In this document: positions 32,601 to 40,978 of the stretch, in pieces | How the letters are laid out: each line of letters begins with the position of its first letter | How positions within the stretch are numbered: the first letter of the stretch is position 1 | Source of the DNA: Phytophthora quininea | Lineage: Eukaryota > Oomycota > Peronosporomycetes > Peronosporales > Peronosporaceae | NCBI GenBank assembly: GCA_011947345.1 | Contig: JAAVTG010000343.1 | Span: 44,860-108,859 of the forward strand | Direction of reading: 5' to 3' | Length of the DNA stretch: 64,000 bases | Made by a program: the position numbers and the translations under genes | The notes under the pieces: model-generated | Databases searched by the model: none | What the model saw: the letters and a program-made list of their open reading frames with translations, nothing else | Told to the model about the DNA's origin: nothing

Positions 32601-33732
32601 ACAGGTTGCGCGATAGCTTCGGGATGTGCCACACACCCGTGAGCACACCCTTCTTCATGCCGCGCGGAGTCTTCATCGACATCACGATGTCGCCGCTTCC
32701 CACTGCCTGCACCACACCGTCGTCCGCCAGATGCACGTCCACCGGAGAGATCTTCTTGTAGTTCTTCATGTACTCCTTCGAGTACGTCATGTGCTGCGTC
32801 GCACCCGAGTCGACCAGCCACATGCCACTCGGCTTGGAGGCACCCGCGTCGCCACCAACCGAGAAGAGGAAGTCGCCAGAGTCGTCTTCACACTGCGCGA
32901 CGTTCGCTCGTTGCGGCCTCTGCCGCTCCCCGTTCTCGCGGATCCGCACCGGACACTTGGCGATCCAATGTCCATGCTCGCCGCAGTAATGACAGGCGCT
33001 CGTCCTCTGCGCTTGCGCCTGCCGTCCCTTGCGCTTCCCGTTGTCGCTTGTCATGAACGCTTGACCTTGAGCGTGCGCGGTTCCGTCAGCACCGCCACCT
33101 TGTTCCTTGCGCTTCATGTCCTCGTGTAGGAGCCGAGACGTCACGAGCTCCCACGTCAGCGTGTCGGAACGCGATTCCAACGCCGTGATGAGGAACTGGT
33201 ACGACTCGCTCAGACTGGCAAGAAGCGTGATCACCAAGTCGTCCTCGCTGACTGCAGCGCCGACCGCGTCGAGCTGCTCCGCCAGCGTCTTGAGCTTGTT
33301 GATGTGCTCCAGCACATCATCACCTTCGTCCATCGTCGTAGTGAAGAACCGTCGACGAAGAAAGAGCTTGTTCGCCAGGCTCTTCTTCTCGAAGTGTCCT
33401 TCCAGTCTTGACCATGCATCATGCGCGTCCTTCGCCGACCGCACCAGCGGCAGCTGCGAGTCCTCCATCGCGAGACAGACGATCGCCAGCGCCTTGCGCG
33501 ACTTCTTGCGAAACATCGCTTGATCCGCCGCGGTCTGGCACTGCTCGAGCTTCACTTCCCCACTCGTCACTTCCCACAGTTCGCGCTCCTCGAGCACCAT
33601 CTGCATCTTGAACTTCCATGTGTGGAAGTTGGTTCCGTCGAACTTGTTGATGCGGGCGGTCGCGGTCGGGGCGGCGTCCATGGCGAAGGCGTAGTCGGGG
33701 TCTTGGTCAGGGAAGACGGGGCTTGGGCTCAT
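29587..33732 (-). CDS. Copia-1 Gag-Pol polyprotein
   Basis: 1381 codons from the ATG at 33732, which lies inside the primer-binding site; an upstream in-frame ATG at 33768 is inside the LTR. Residue numbers from that upstream ATG: gag core about 45-230 (FDGTNFHTWKFKMQM), zinc knuckle 259-272 (CHYCGEHGHWIAKC), protease near 320 (WLVDSGATQHM), GAG-pre-integrase (LWHLRLGHIGHGG, CDGCALGKQTRVSF), integrase D,D,E (HSDVCGPMQ, TLRSDNGGEYTSG, NGVAERMNRTL), reverse transcriptase (VHQMDVKTAFLNGLL, FVALYVDDLVLA) and RNase H (GYSDADWAGD, ALSSTEAEYMALSEATQEAV, KHIDIRYHFVRE). All catalytic residues are present and no break is visible. Confidence 0.93.
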   Translation of the reverse strand: MSPSPVFPDQDPDYAFAMDAAPTATARINKFDGTNFHTWKFKMQMVLEERELWEVTSGEVKLEQCQTAADQAMFRKKSRKALAIVCLAMEDSQLPLVRSAKDAHDAWSRLEGHFEKKSLANKLFLRRRFFTTTMDEGDDVLEHINKLKTLAEQLDAVGAAVSEDDLVITLLASLSESYQFLITALESRSDTLTWELVTSRLLHEDMKRKEQGGGADGTAHAQGQAFMTSDNGKRKGRQAQAQRTSACHYCGEHGHWIAKCPVRIRENGERQRPQRANVAQCEDDSGDFLFSVGGDAGASKPSGMWLVDSGATQHMTYSKEYMKNYKKISPVDVHLADDGVVQAVGSGDIVMSMKTPRGMKKGVLTGVWHIPKLSRNLFSVGRFTKDVGPVTFESDGCFAETKGVKWKLGAREGKGLFKLCMTPRTPADEANAASSKDRQGDTTSYLWHLRLGHIGHGGLDAIVKKGYGTGIPMTSVKQWEVCDGCALGKQTRVSFMKSSPNRAKQVLEVVHSDVCGPMQTATFGGKRYFVTFIDDKSHFCVVYLLRNKSEVAAKFAAFVALAETQTGKRVKTLRSDNGGEYTSGTMAKLCADRGIEQKFTPPYTPQLNGVAERMNRTLVECARCMLEHAGLSKEYWGEAVMTATFLRNRCPTRAISHDKSPHHVWTGKKPLLANLKVFGCHAYVHVPKEKRSKFDARSVRCRFLGYSEHEKAYRFEEVESGRVLVSRDAQFMEDVFDGGRRDYASKEMVVGLPTDDDEDTTDEGARSGSDENEEEAARNQDFEPGSKRHPRTQSLEEAVEIPSAKRYAVPRRQQPLDEMSAAAQAKEDFEAAYVVDSVGEMPTTFKSAMESSDADKWKEACDSEVESLRKNETWILVPLPKGRKAVGCRWVFRVKENQSGEIERFKARLVAKGFSQKYGIDYDETFAPVAKFTSIRVLLSLAAKYKLTVHQMDVKTAFLNGLLDEDIYMAQPDGYVDGDRPDYVCRLKRSLYGLKQSPRMWNKTIDEFMLKLGFKKCESDHCIYLKRDGHDMMFVALYVDDLVLASSSDWMLKDTKQALSDRFEMTDMGQLKYFLGMEIEQDVATGKVSVRQTKFAKDILEKFKMDESNPVKTPQDPGLKLTKAMCEGGCKHGETMANVPYRNAVGCLMYLMVGTRPDLAAAVGVLSQFAADPCPTHWQALKRVFHYIRGTKTHGLVFQASSGDGLQGYSDADWAGDIESRRSTSGYAFMMNGGCISWRSKKQRTVALSSTEAEYMALSEATQEAVWLKVFLCELGEMASDEAVKIYEDNQGSIALAKNPEFHKRTKHIDIRYHFVREKVEDGQVVLQYVSTLDMLADIMTKPIAAPQFDALRTKLGIVVADESSGSVVKSDVMTPRQATV

Positions 33733-33736
33733 AACC
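33722..33736 (-). other. Copia-1 primer-binding site overlapping the start codon
   Basis: On the reverse strand the LTR is followed at once by GGTTATGAGCCCAAG (preceded by the last LTR T). Copia-2 has the same GGTTATGAGCCCAAG at 40979. The ATG within it is the gag start. Probably pairs with an initiator-Met-like tRNA fragment; not verified. Confidence 0.65.
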
Positions 33737-34124
33737 AAAAGGAAGAGCACTTGAGCAGTAGTTGGCAAAATGCAAAGTGATTCGATTCAGGTCCTTAGTT
33801 CGCAACCGCGTGCTACCTCTAAGCCTACTACTGGGTATCCTTTACTGGATACACCCTACTGGATTCTCTACTGGATACACAGTTACCTTACCCAATCAGA
33901 GAACGCCACGTCGATGCCCATCCTGTACCTACAATCTTGCACCCACAATAGGTACCCACAATCCTGTACCCACAATCATGGCGTAATCACTGTGACGTAA
34001 ACACCGTCCGTAATCACAGGAATGATTGCGGTACCACACAGTGAAGGTCACGCCGACCTCACTGATGACGCGTCCACGTCACACGGTCGCTTGGCGAGGC
34101 GTCGTCACATCACTCTTGACAACA
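33737..34124 (-). repeat. Copia-1 5' LTR
   Basis: 388 bp, TGTTGTCAAG at the reverse-strand start; see the 3' LTR at 29245-29632. Confidence 0.92.
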
Positions 34125-34609
34125 AAAGCAAAACAGATAGGAAATACCATCAGTAAGTCAACCATTTGAAATGATTTCGAAGATATTGGTGCACTGAGTG
34201 TGTGTCAACGTTTCTAAACGGATGGTTCGGGTTTAAATCCCGTCGTGTCCTACTCTTCACGTAAGGTTCGTCGCTCATCCGTCCATTCCGTTCACCTACA
34301 TGGTAATATGCATTGCATTTTGGATTAGCCTACCCAGTTGTCAGTGGTGACAGAGCAAAGATCAGGTACATGAGAACGATGTGGCAATAGAGGAACACGG
34401 GAGCAAGTTTTTGACGTTGGTAATTGTACATGATATTTATGTACTTTCTTGTATCGGATATTGTCGTTTCCAGCCAAATTTCTATAGGCTGGGCTATTCG
34501 CGACCTTTGGGCCGAATCGCGCGGCAATAGATCTCGCAGATATCTTTAGTGAGTTTTCCTTATCAGTCGGCTCGGGGAGCAAAATACGACGCCGTAGCAA
34601 CGGAGCAAG
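34125..34609. other. Spacer between Copia-1 and mariner-like gene
   Basis: Starts with the AAAGC duplication (34125-34129). No gene found. 34222-34245 resembles a tRNA T-arm (see rejected items). 34480-34530 is CG-rich with CTATTCGCGA and TCGCG...AATAG as an imperfect hairpin, possibly part of the end of the mariner-like element. Confidence 0.4.
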
Positions 34610-35712
34610 ATGGAACCTGCGGTGACGACACAGCACGCGCACCCCAACACGGTCTTACACTGTTTATATGGTTACTATAATCTGGGCTACCCAAGGAAGG
34701 AGTTAGCTCGCATTTACCACAAAGATGTTAAGACAATCGGCAATTGGATCCATGTGTACGAAACTACAGGGACATTTCAAAGAGTGAACAGAGCGGACAA
34801 TAAGTTCACGAAACCCCAACGCAACTGGCTGTACCAATATTACCAGTAATACCCTCTTGCCTATCTTGATGAAGCGCGAGAGGCCTTTATACGCGCTCAT
34901 CAGACTAGAATTTCTATTTCATCAGTTTGGAGAATAATTCATGAATTCGGGCTCACGTGGAAAGTCTTGGAGCGTCGAGCTTTTCATATCAAAGAGAAAG
35001 ACATTTTTCGTTTTGCGAGGGAAATAAGCCAAGTAAGCTGGATACATCACAATATTGTATTTCTAGACGAAGTTTCCTTTGATAATAGAGGCATAATTAG
35101 ACGGCGTGGCTATTCAATGCGGGGGCAAAAGGTAGCTATTCGTGGTGACTATCAGAGAAAAGCTCGCGTGTCAATTCTGGGATTTGCAGGTGTGAATGGT
35201 ATTATTGACTATTACGACACAGAGAGAACGTTTGACAGAGTGACTTTCGTGGAATGTTGTAGAAGATTCGCGTATTCAGAGCAGGGAAAGGTTCGTTTGT
35301 ATCCTGAACCAAACTCAATTTGGATTTTGGATGGTGCTGCTATTCACCGACATCCCGAAATTGTTCACTTTCTGAGAAGTATTGGGATAGTACTGATTTT
35401 TCTCCCAGCATATTGCCCATTTTTTAATCCTATTGAGTATTTATTTGGTTATATCAAGAAACCTTTCAAAGACACTATGTGGAAACAAGCTCCACCGAGC
35501 TGACACCGTTTATTGCCCGTACTTTTTCTCGGTTTACCTCTTTCAACATGTCGAAGGTATTCGAGCACTGTGGGTGGACCGTTCAAGGATACTTCGATCC
35601 TGTTCGCCAGCTCTCAAAAGAAAACCGAGTACGCACTGCAGAAAACACTGAACACCCTGAAACTCATGTATTTGAGGAAGACATTCTGGAATTTGTAGTT
35701 AGCCATCACTAA
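34610..35712 (+). pseudogene. Tc1/mariner-like (DDE_3) transposase
   Basis: From ATG 34610 the HTH region reads LYGYYNLGYPRKELARIYHK and VKTIGNWIHVYETTGTFQR. An in-frame TAA at 34847-34849 precedes TRISISSVWRIIHEFGLTWK. The catalytic core has HHNIVFLDEVSFDNRG (first Asp), SIWILDGAAIHRHPEIV (second Asp) and PFFNPIEYLFGYIKK (Glu). A frameshift near 35480 carries it into TPFIARTFSRFTSFNMSKVF, ending at 35712. One nonsense codon and one shift are the only breaks. The next gene, on the other strand, ends six bases away. Confidence 0.78.
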
Positions 35713-35718
35713 GATATT

Positions 35719-37146
35719 TTACGCGTGATCAATGTCAGGAATATTTTCCATTCTTTCCATGGGGTCCAGGACATCTTGTGGTGGAAGCACATCAATTATA
35801 AAACCTTGAATAACAGCTTTGCGCGTAACTAGGCACTTGCCATTTTCTTTTAAGCGTGCCCCAAACATTTCCCAATCCTGCAATAGCTGATTATTTGCAG
35901 CGATCGCTGCATTAACAAAATCTAATGCTAGATTAGCTGACTGTGAGATAACCGAGATTTGCTGTTCGAGTCTTGACTCGGCTGAACGAAACAATCGTGC
36001 AACGTATTCAGGTGGGGGCTGTGCTATTGCTGCATCCCACGTAGAACGATTCAGGTTCCGGACAATATCGTTCGCCCACATTCTCCACAACACGGCTGCC
36101 CTCTGAAACGTTGAGCTCCATCTGTGTTGTAGCCGATCAGCAAACTCTTGCAAAGTCACTTCACTAGCCGCACCAGCTCGATCTGTAGCTACTGGATCAA
36201 TGCAGGCCTTTTTAAATGCTGCTAGCACTGGCAATGTCTTAATTTTACTGCCGTACTCGTATACATACAGCTGGGTAATATTTCCAACGTGGACGGAGCT
36301 CAACCACAAATTCCACTGGTGCTCCGTTCTCTCGGTGTCTACAAGATGGCGATTTGGTAACTTAAACTGCATCATTTTGGCCCAGTCATTCACGTCCAGA
36401 TCAACAATAGACCACTCGCCGCTGTCAACTTTCACAGCTCTGCCCTTCATGTGCCCACGAAATTTATCCCACAGCTTTTTGATGAGGACACTGAAAGTGG
36501 AACCCTCAACAGCATAAATCTCCAGCTCTTCACCCGTTGCATCACGCTGACTAACAGCCTGCTTCACAATAGGCTTCACAATTAAGCGGTATAAATTGGC
36601 ATCGGTGGTTGTAATCCCTCCAAGAGAACTGCAGCCACCGTCCTGCGCACGCTGCTGCGCCAGTCGAGGCGACCTCCTTTCGGCCAACCTACCCTCTGAG
36701 ATCGGCTCAACCCGAGCTGTTGTTGAAGTTGCCTGTGGCGTGTCGGTGCTCGCCCCAGCTGACGCGAGCTCAGCCAACCTAGGCGATCTCCTCGCTGGCG
36801 GCGTCCCCTCTGGCCCCAAGTTTGGTCGACGTGTGTCGGGAGACTGCAGCATTGACTGAGATCTGGTAGGGTCGGCGCCACGCGTGCTTGCTATTGGTGA
36901 GGCGTACTGGGGCGAGTTCTGGGCGAGCTGGATGTCATCGGGGCTCAAGGATTCCTGCAAAGACCTCCTCGCTGTAGGGCGCGTAAAATATGGATGGACT
37001 CGACGTGCAGCTCGTGTGCTTTGAGTCGGACCATACTGAGCCGTAGCGTTGTCGCTCCCCGCAACGTCCTCGCTTGCAGAGCTATTCCTGGTCGCCATTG
37101 CAGCAACCAGCACAAAATGGAATGAGATCTCGGGCTGAACGGCCAA
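35719..37146 (-). CDS. Intact orphan protein, 475 codons
   Basis: Uninterrupted frame; the likely start is the second Met (37098, MATRNSSASEDVAG) because an initiator-like CTCATTCCATTTT lies at 37127-37115, giving 459 residues. Residues 1-170 are basic, Ser/Thr/Pro-rich and carry the near-repeats RRSPRLAELASAGAS and RRSPRLAQQRAQDGG. Residues 190-475 look folded: FSVLIKKLWDKFRGHMKG, WAKMMQFKLPNRHL, LQEFADRLQHRWSSTFQRAA, LALDFVNAAIAANNQLLQDW. No domain is recognised, no signal peptide or membrane segment is seen. It is tail to tail with the mariner-like transposase and upstream of MULE-C on the same strand; it could be an accessory gene of either element or an independent gene. A possible Arg-rich nuclear targeting region is inference. 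Confidence 0.8.
   Translation of the reverse strand: MAVQPEISFHFVLVAAMATRNSSASEDVAGSDNATAQYGPTQSTRAARRVHPYFTRPTARRSLQESLSPDDIQLAQNSPQYASPIASTRGADPTRSQSMLQSPDTRRPNLGPEGTPPARRSPRLAELASAGASTDTPQATSTTARVEPISEGRLAERRSPRLAQQRAQDGGCSSLGGITTTDANLYRLIVKPIVKQAVSQRDATGEELEIYAVEGSTFSVLIKKLWDKFRGHMKGRAVKVDSGEWSIVDLDVNDWAKMMQFKLPNRHLVDTERTEHQWNLWLSSVHVGNITQLYVYEYGSKIKTLPVLAAFKKACIDPVATDRAGAASEVTLQEFADRLQHRWSSTFQRAAVLWRMWANDIVRNLNRSTWDAAIAQPPPEYVARLFRSAESRLEQQISVISQSANLALDFVNAAIAANNQLLQDWEMFGARLKENGKCLVTRKAVIQGFIIDVLPPQDVLDPMERMENIPDIDHA
37111..37130 (-). promoter_or_regulatory. Oomycete initiator-like element
   Basis: Reverse strand CTCATTCCATTTTGTG, close to the oomycete core promoter (GCTCATTYYNCAWTTT) but two bases shorter between its halves. 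It lies about 17 bases before ATG 37098; an inverted CCAAT (GATTGG) is about 25 bases further up. Confidence 0.4.
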
Positions 37147-37498
37147 TCAATGGATCTTATTATGGAGCCAAGTCGCTGAGAAGATGCATACTTTATTCTC
37201 TGTAACAGGTGATCGATTCAGTGGCGATTGGGCTCGGCGCGGTTCAATAAACCGCGCGTGGGAATTTGGTATGAAACCGGCAATACATTCCAGATCCTCC
37301 CAAACAGGGTACAAGCAGCGAAATTATAGTGCTACAACTACTAAATAAATAAATAAAAATGTTGAACAGCTCACTTATGCACTAATCAAATAAGTGTGTA
37401 GCTTGAGTTTTTATTAATAGGTCTCTTACACTCAAAAGCCCCGGCATTAACTAAGACCTAACTATTACCTATGAATGAAAATGGTGCATACAAACCGT
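37147..37498. other. Spacer with perfect hairpin
   Basis: No gene. Contains GCGCGGTT (37237-37244), a five-base loop, and AACCGCGC (37250-37257), a perfect 8-bp stem about 100 bp upstream of the orphan gene. The rest is AT-rich. Confidence 0.5.
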
Positions 37499-38749
37499 CT
37501 AATACGAAGGCGATTGCAATTCGTCCGACGGGGCAAATGACTCAGTGGTCACCACGGACGAATTATCGGAGTCGGAAAATCTTCCTGGTGCTGACTGTGA
37601 GTCTTCGTGGGCGGGTGCTCGAAAAATTCGGTTGGAAATATCGTTCAACAGCTGTGCATTCTGCCGACTCTGCTCTTCGATTACTCCGATAAATTGAGTG
37701 ACGTCTGGATGAGGCACTGCAAAAGCCTCATTTAGTGCCCGATTATAGCGCTCTAGAGGATTGTTGGTCCGATTCACGATGTCCTCTCGCAAGCCGTAGA
37801 TATTCCACGACTCTGGCTTGAACTTTTGATCCATGTGTCTTTGAAATATTTCCAAAAGCGTTACACTTCTCCGTCGAATATTGGATGCCAAGTTCTTCAC
37901 AGTCGTCCTTGATCAAATTTTTCACCTCGCGTTGCCCTCTGCTCATAATCTCACTGCGACGAATTACTGTTAATTTGTCGAGACAACCTTCGGCCATAGC
38001 AACAGCAACTTGGGGTGGTATCCTCAACTTAAGTAACTTTTGACGAGGCGTTTGCTTAAAGTGAAACGGGCAACCAATAATTCGGGCCTCTGGAAACTGG
38101 TTCTTGGCGGCTTTTATCATGGCATACTCGAAGTCACACACGACGTGCGCCGGTCTAAGCTTTCGATCGCAAGCCATGAACACAACGTGTAGCAAATGTT
38201 CGTAAACTTGAGCCGTCTTGCCGGTAGTCAACAGGTAAAACACCAGTAGATAGACATCTGAAATGGCGTCATGAGTCATTAAAATGACGAGTTGGTAAAA
38301 CTTAGTCGGCACACACTTGTACGTTGCGTCCATGATTAGAGAGCTTTGCCGCTGCTTCACACGATCGACCATGTGGGGGTGTCCCCAGCCAATAATGCGG
38401 TGCAACACTTCGTCTTCGTAGTACGTGAAGTGAAATTGGAAAACTTGAGATCCGGGCTATTTTTCACGTTGCACAAAGGTTCACTTTGAATGGGCCCATA
38501 AATTTCTCGGCCGAAGGGCTTCGCTCTTGTTCGATGTAGCTGGCTTAAAACTTGCGTTTTAGTCGCCCCACGGACAATCTGCGTGCCATCGCCATAAAAC
38601 CGATCACAGACAGTCAACCATATTTGTTTTGGTGGCATGGTCATGTTACGAAGTGCCAGCGTATCCGTGAAATCCAACATCTGCTCTTTACAGTCGATGG
38701 TCACCGGTGGAGGTTGTCGTATCCCGACAGGCCGACAGTCCAGAACCAT
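37499..38749 (-). pseudogene. MULE-C transposase
   Basis: Reverse-strand frames in order. 38749-38460 is a connector (WLTVCDRFYGDGTQIVRGAT, FGREIYGPIQSEPLCNV). 38408-37900 is the nuclease: QSSLIMDATYKCVPTKFYQL (first Asp), LRPAHVVCDFEYAMIKAA (second Asp), IIGCPFHFKQTPRQK (CxxH). 37900-37499 has WNIYGLREDIVNRTNNPLER with the Glu and PHPDVTQFIGVIEEQSR. Shifts lie near 38430 and 37880. This is a different MULE branch from A and B: no SWIM finger or protease follows. Motif order makes the family clear; the copy is inactive. Confidence 0.7.
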
Positions 38750-38983
38750 TCACATCGCCTGAATCTATATCGACGACTAATGGGTGTGCACCCGTATCGA
38801 CAGGCTGCGAAGTCAAGAAGCTGCACCCAATTACAGGTGCCGAGGATGCCAAGGATGTGCGTCTAGTGATTCCACAGCATGCATGTAGCTAGCACTCGCA
38901 CAGCAGCTTTCGTTAACTATCATTCTCAATCAGTTTCCAATTTGCTCTCAACTACGCTTACCAGTTTTAGCACAACACGGAAG

Positions 38984-39281
38984 CTACGGCAGAGGTTCTT
39001 GCTCAACAGACTGATAACGACCAGGATTGCATGCTGGTTTATGAACTCCTTCCACCCATGCAGCGTTTAGAGTTATCGCTAGTTTTGCCCGACACCCGGT
39101 ACATCTGTTCACGCTGCAACGATGACGCTCCGATAAACCGCTCCCCCAGTAATACGAGTAGCCATATCCGCGGTAGCAAATCGACTTCGTCTTGTTTGTT
39201 GCCCACAACTTCGTCGAAAACGCTATGTTGATTTACACCTGGAACAGGGTTGTCATCATCACTAGCACCGTCTCCTGGCAC
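38984..39281 (-). pseudogene. MULE-C FLYWCH-type zinc finger region
   Basis: Contains TKSICYRGYGYSYYWG, RHRCSVNRCTGCRAKLAITL and EGVHKPACNPG, matching the FLYWCH layout (aromatic-rich start, CxxxxCxxC, late His). It precedes the transposase on the same strand and would bind the element ends. A shift separates it from the acidic start MPGDGASDDDNPVPGVNQ at 39281. Confidence 0.5.
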
Positions 39282-39428
39282 TTGAATATTATCAGTGTCC
39301 CCTGGCTCATCGTCGCATGGCTCATCATTTATGCCTGTGGTTGTTGCAGTTGGACCACGATACGGAGACCCTTCGTAGTCAAACGGAGCAGACTTGTAAC
39401 TACTCGAATCGGACTGAGCTTCTTCTGC

Positions 39429-39749
39429 TTAATAGCCGTCGGATTCTGATTGGTCGAACATGCAATCATCGGGCGACATCGACATTGCAATGGGGAAGGT
39501 GCACCCGTCGCTGGCTTGGACCGGAGAGCAGCGCAATACGAAGACCGAGTCTGTGGTTTTGGGGGAAAATAACTCTGTGGCGTGGGCCATTGAATTAAAG
39601 CCGATACATGATTGGCTGACGTTAAATCTATAACCCGATCGGCGGATGCCTTGATGCGTGCCGTTGTACCTTTTTCTATTTGGTGTGGCTATAAAGAAAT
39701 TTACATCACTCTCTGTGATAGTTGATATGGGTTGACCTAAACTTGACAT
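39429..39749 (-). CDS. Small open frame upstream of MULE-C, unknown
   Basis: 106 codons beginning MSSLGQPISTITESDVNFF, including RYNGTHQGIRRSGYRFNVSQ. No family recognised. It could be the first exon of MULE-C (the GTxxxGI..SGYRF pattern recalls a DNA-binding finger start) or an unrelated scrap. Confidence 0.3.
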   Translation of the reverse strand: MSSLGQPISTITESDVNFFIATPNRKRYNGTHQGIRRSGYRFNVSQSCIGFNSMAHATELFSPKTTDSVFVLRCSPVQASDGCTFPIAMSMSPDDCMFDQSESDGY

Positions 39750-40436
39750 AAATAAAACTTGATAAAAATGGTTACCCAGACATTCAATATGTCTCTTTGA
39801 AGTTGTGCTCCAGCGTCAGCATTTGAAGATAAATGTCTGCAAAACCGGATATATAAAAGGATAATTACAGAGGCAAGACGAGCTTTGAGAAAATGCAAGA
39901 GGAGGTTAAACAGAAAGAAAGTATTACACCCGAAGAAGGCTACTTACACCCGAAAAAGGCATCCTCACGAAAGGAAGAGCCAAAGATGCTTCGACGACTG
40001 CGTAAATACAGGGAGGCTAAAAACTAAGGTTAAATAGACAACCCTTTCTTTTAGCGTCAGCAATGGATAGCGCTCTGGTTCCCATTGTGTTCGCTTTTAA
40101 ACATACATCAGGGCTCGCTGTACTCGCTTCTTTCCCCTAATTCAACACAAAAACTAACAGGAGATTAACATTTGTCAATCTCGATGACGCCTTCGCGGTC
40201 CATAAAACATGGGATCTTTTGTCTTATTTAGCCTAAGAAGCTAGACTGCGTAAACCCTTGACCTACCGCGTAGTAATATTAAAAATCATAATTGCGATCC
40301 GGCTCTGCGGCTGCTTACGCAACGTGCAACACTCTGCGTAAAATGCTTTAGTTTTCACGATGCTAGCAAAAACACCACTAGATCAACGTTTTAAGAAATA
40401 CTGTTCTTCTTCTATATACTCATCGAAACATATGTT
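39750..40436. other. AT-rich spacer, no gene seen
   Basis: Contains a short imperfect duplication of TTACACCCGAARAAGGC near 39926-39965 and GGTTGACC...AACTTGA words at 39728-39760. No coding or RNA feature supported. Confidence 0.5.
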
Positions 40437-40747
40437 GTGCCAAGAAGACATCGTTACAACTTTTCAACAATAAACAATGATATTTATCGTGTTAACTATC
40501 CTTTGTTACGATGTACAGGCGGCAAATATCCAATACGAGCAAGGCTCTTGAGTTGTATGAATTTCTCGGTTATGCGATATAGTTCACGAGAACAACTCAT
40601 TTTCACATGCAAACATCAACGAGAACTTCAGTCATTTATCAGTTTAAGCCTCACGAATCAAGCCACCACACCATTTTTTGTTTTTTGGCACCGCTTTTAC
40701 GGAGGTGGTAGAAAGATATAGACTCCCACATTAAGCTCGTATACTGC
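40437..40747 (+). pseudogene. Coding-like relic, 5' part, split by Copia-2
   Basis: The open frame 40437-40721 is in the same register as 45376-45672 beyond Copia-2 once the insertion and one target copy are removed. The join reads TPTLSSYTAALKNEVTELFK, with a TAG at 40719-40721. The 5' part (FVFWHRFYGGGRKI) is less convincing than the 3' part. No family recognised. Confidence 0.3.
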
Positions 40748-40978
40748 TGTTGCGGGTTACCAGTTTACTGGTATCCATACCGGTCCAACTTGACCACGCG
40801 TGATTACGGTACGGTGTTTACGCTACCACTGATTAGACGCGCAGAATGATTGGACGAGTGGGCGTGCAACTTTGTACCCGCCAAGTTAACATTTCAAATG
40901 AACTCTCACTTCCTCATTTCATTTCTTCCCCTCAAGTGACTTCAATTCCTCACGGCCAAGCCCGCTTGACCCCTTTTA
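40748..40978 (+). repeat. Copia-2 5' LTR
   Basis: 231 bp, same as 45145-45375 apart from two substitutions. Contains the initiator-like CTCATTTCATTTC at 40914-40926. Confidence 0.93.
40912..40927 (+). promoter_or_regulatory. Initiator-like site in Copia-2 LTR
   Basis: TCCTCATTTCATTTCTT resembles the oomycete initiator plus flanking promoter region, with the same shortened spacing as the site before the orphan gene (37111-37130). It is about 55 bases before the LTR end, a plausible transcription start for the element. Confidence 0.35.

Larger units (their letters stand above)
29245..34124 (-). mobile_element. Copia-1, complete Ty1/copia retrotransposon, 4880 bp
   Basis: 388-bp direct LTRs, 29245-29632 and 33737-34124, differ at about three positions. 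They are flanked by the 5-bp duplication AAAGC. One uninterrupted gag-pol frame lies on the reverse strand. On that strand each LTR begins TGTTGTCAAG and ends CCTTTA or CCTTTT, not the usual CA. With intact coding sequence, young LTRs and a perfect duplication, this is the best candidate for an active element in the window. Confidence 0.93.

Noticed and set aside
34222..34250. tRNA T-arm-like sequence (CGGGTTTAAATCCCG) as a tRNA gene
   Set aside because: No matching acceptor stem for the downstream CGTGTCC, and no proper anticodon or D arm upstream; the T-loop has T instead of C. At most a tRNA or SINE relic.
40478..40552. Mini-ORF with a signal-peptide-like start (MIFIVLTILCYDVQA) as a secreted effector
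   Set aside because: Only 24 codons, no RxLR or other effector motif, and no open continuation.
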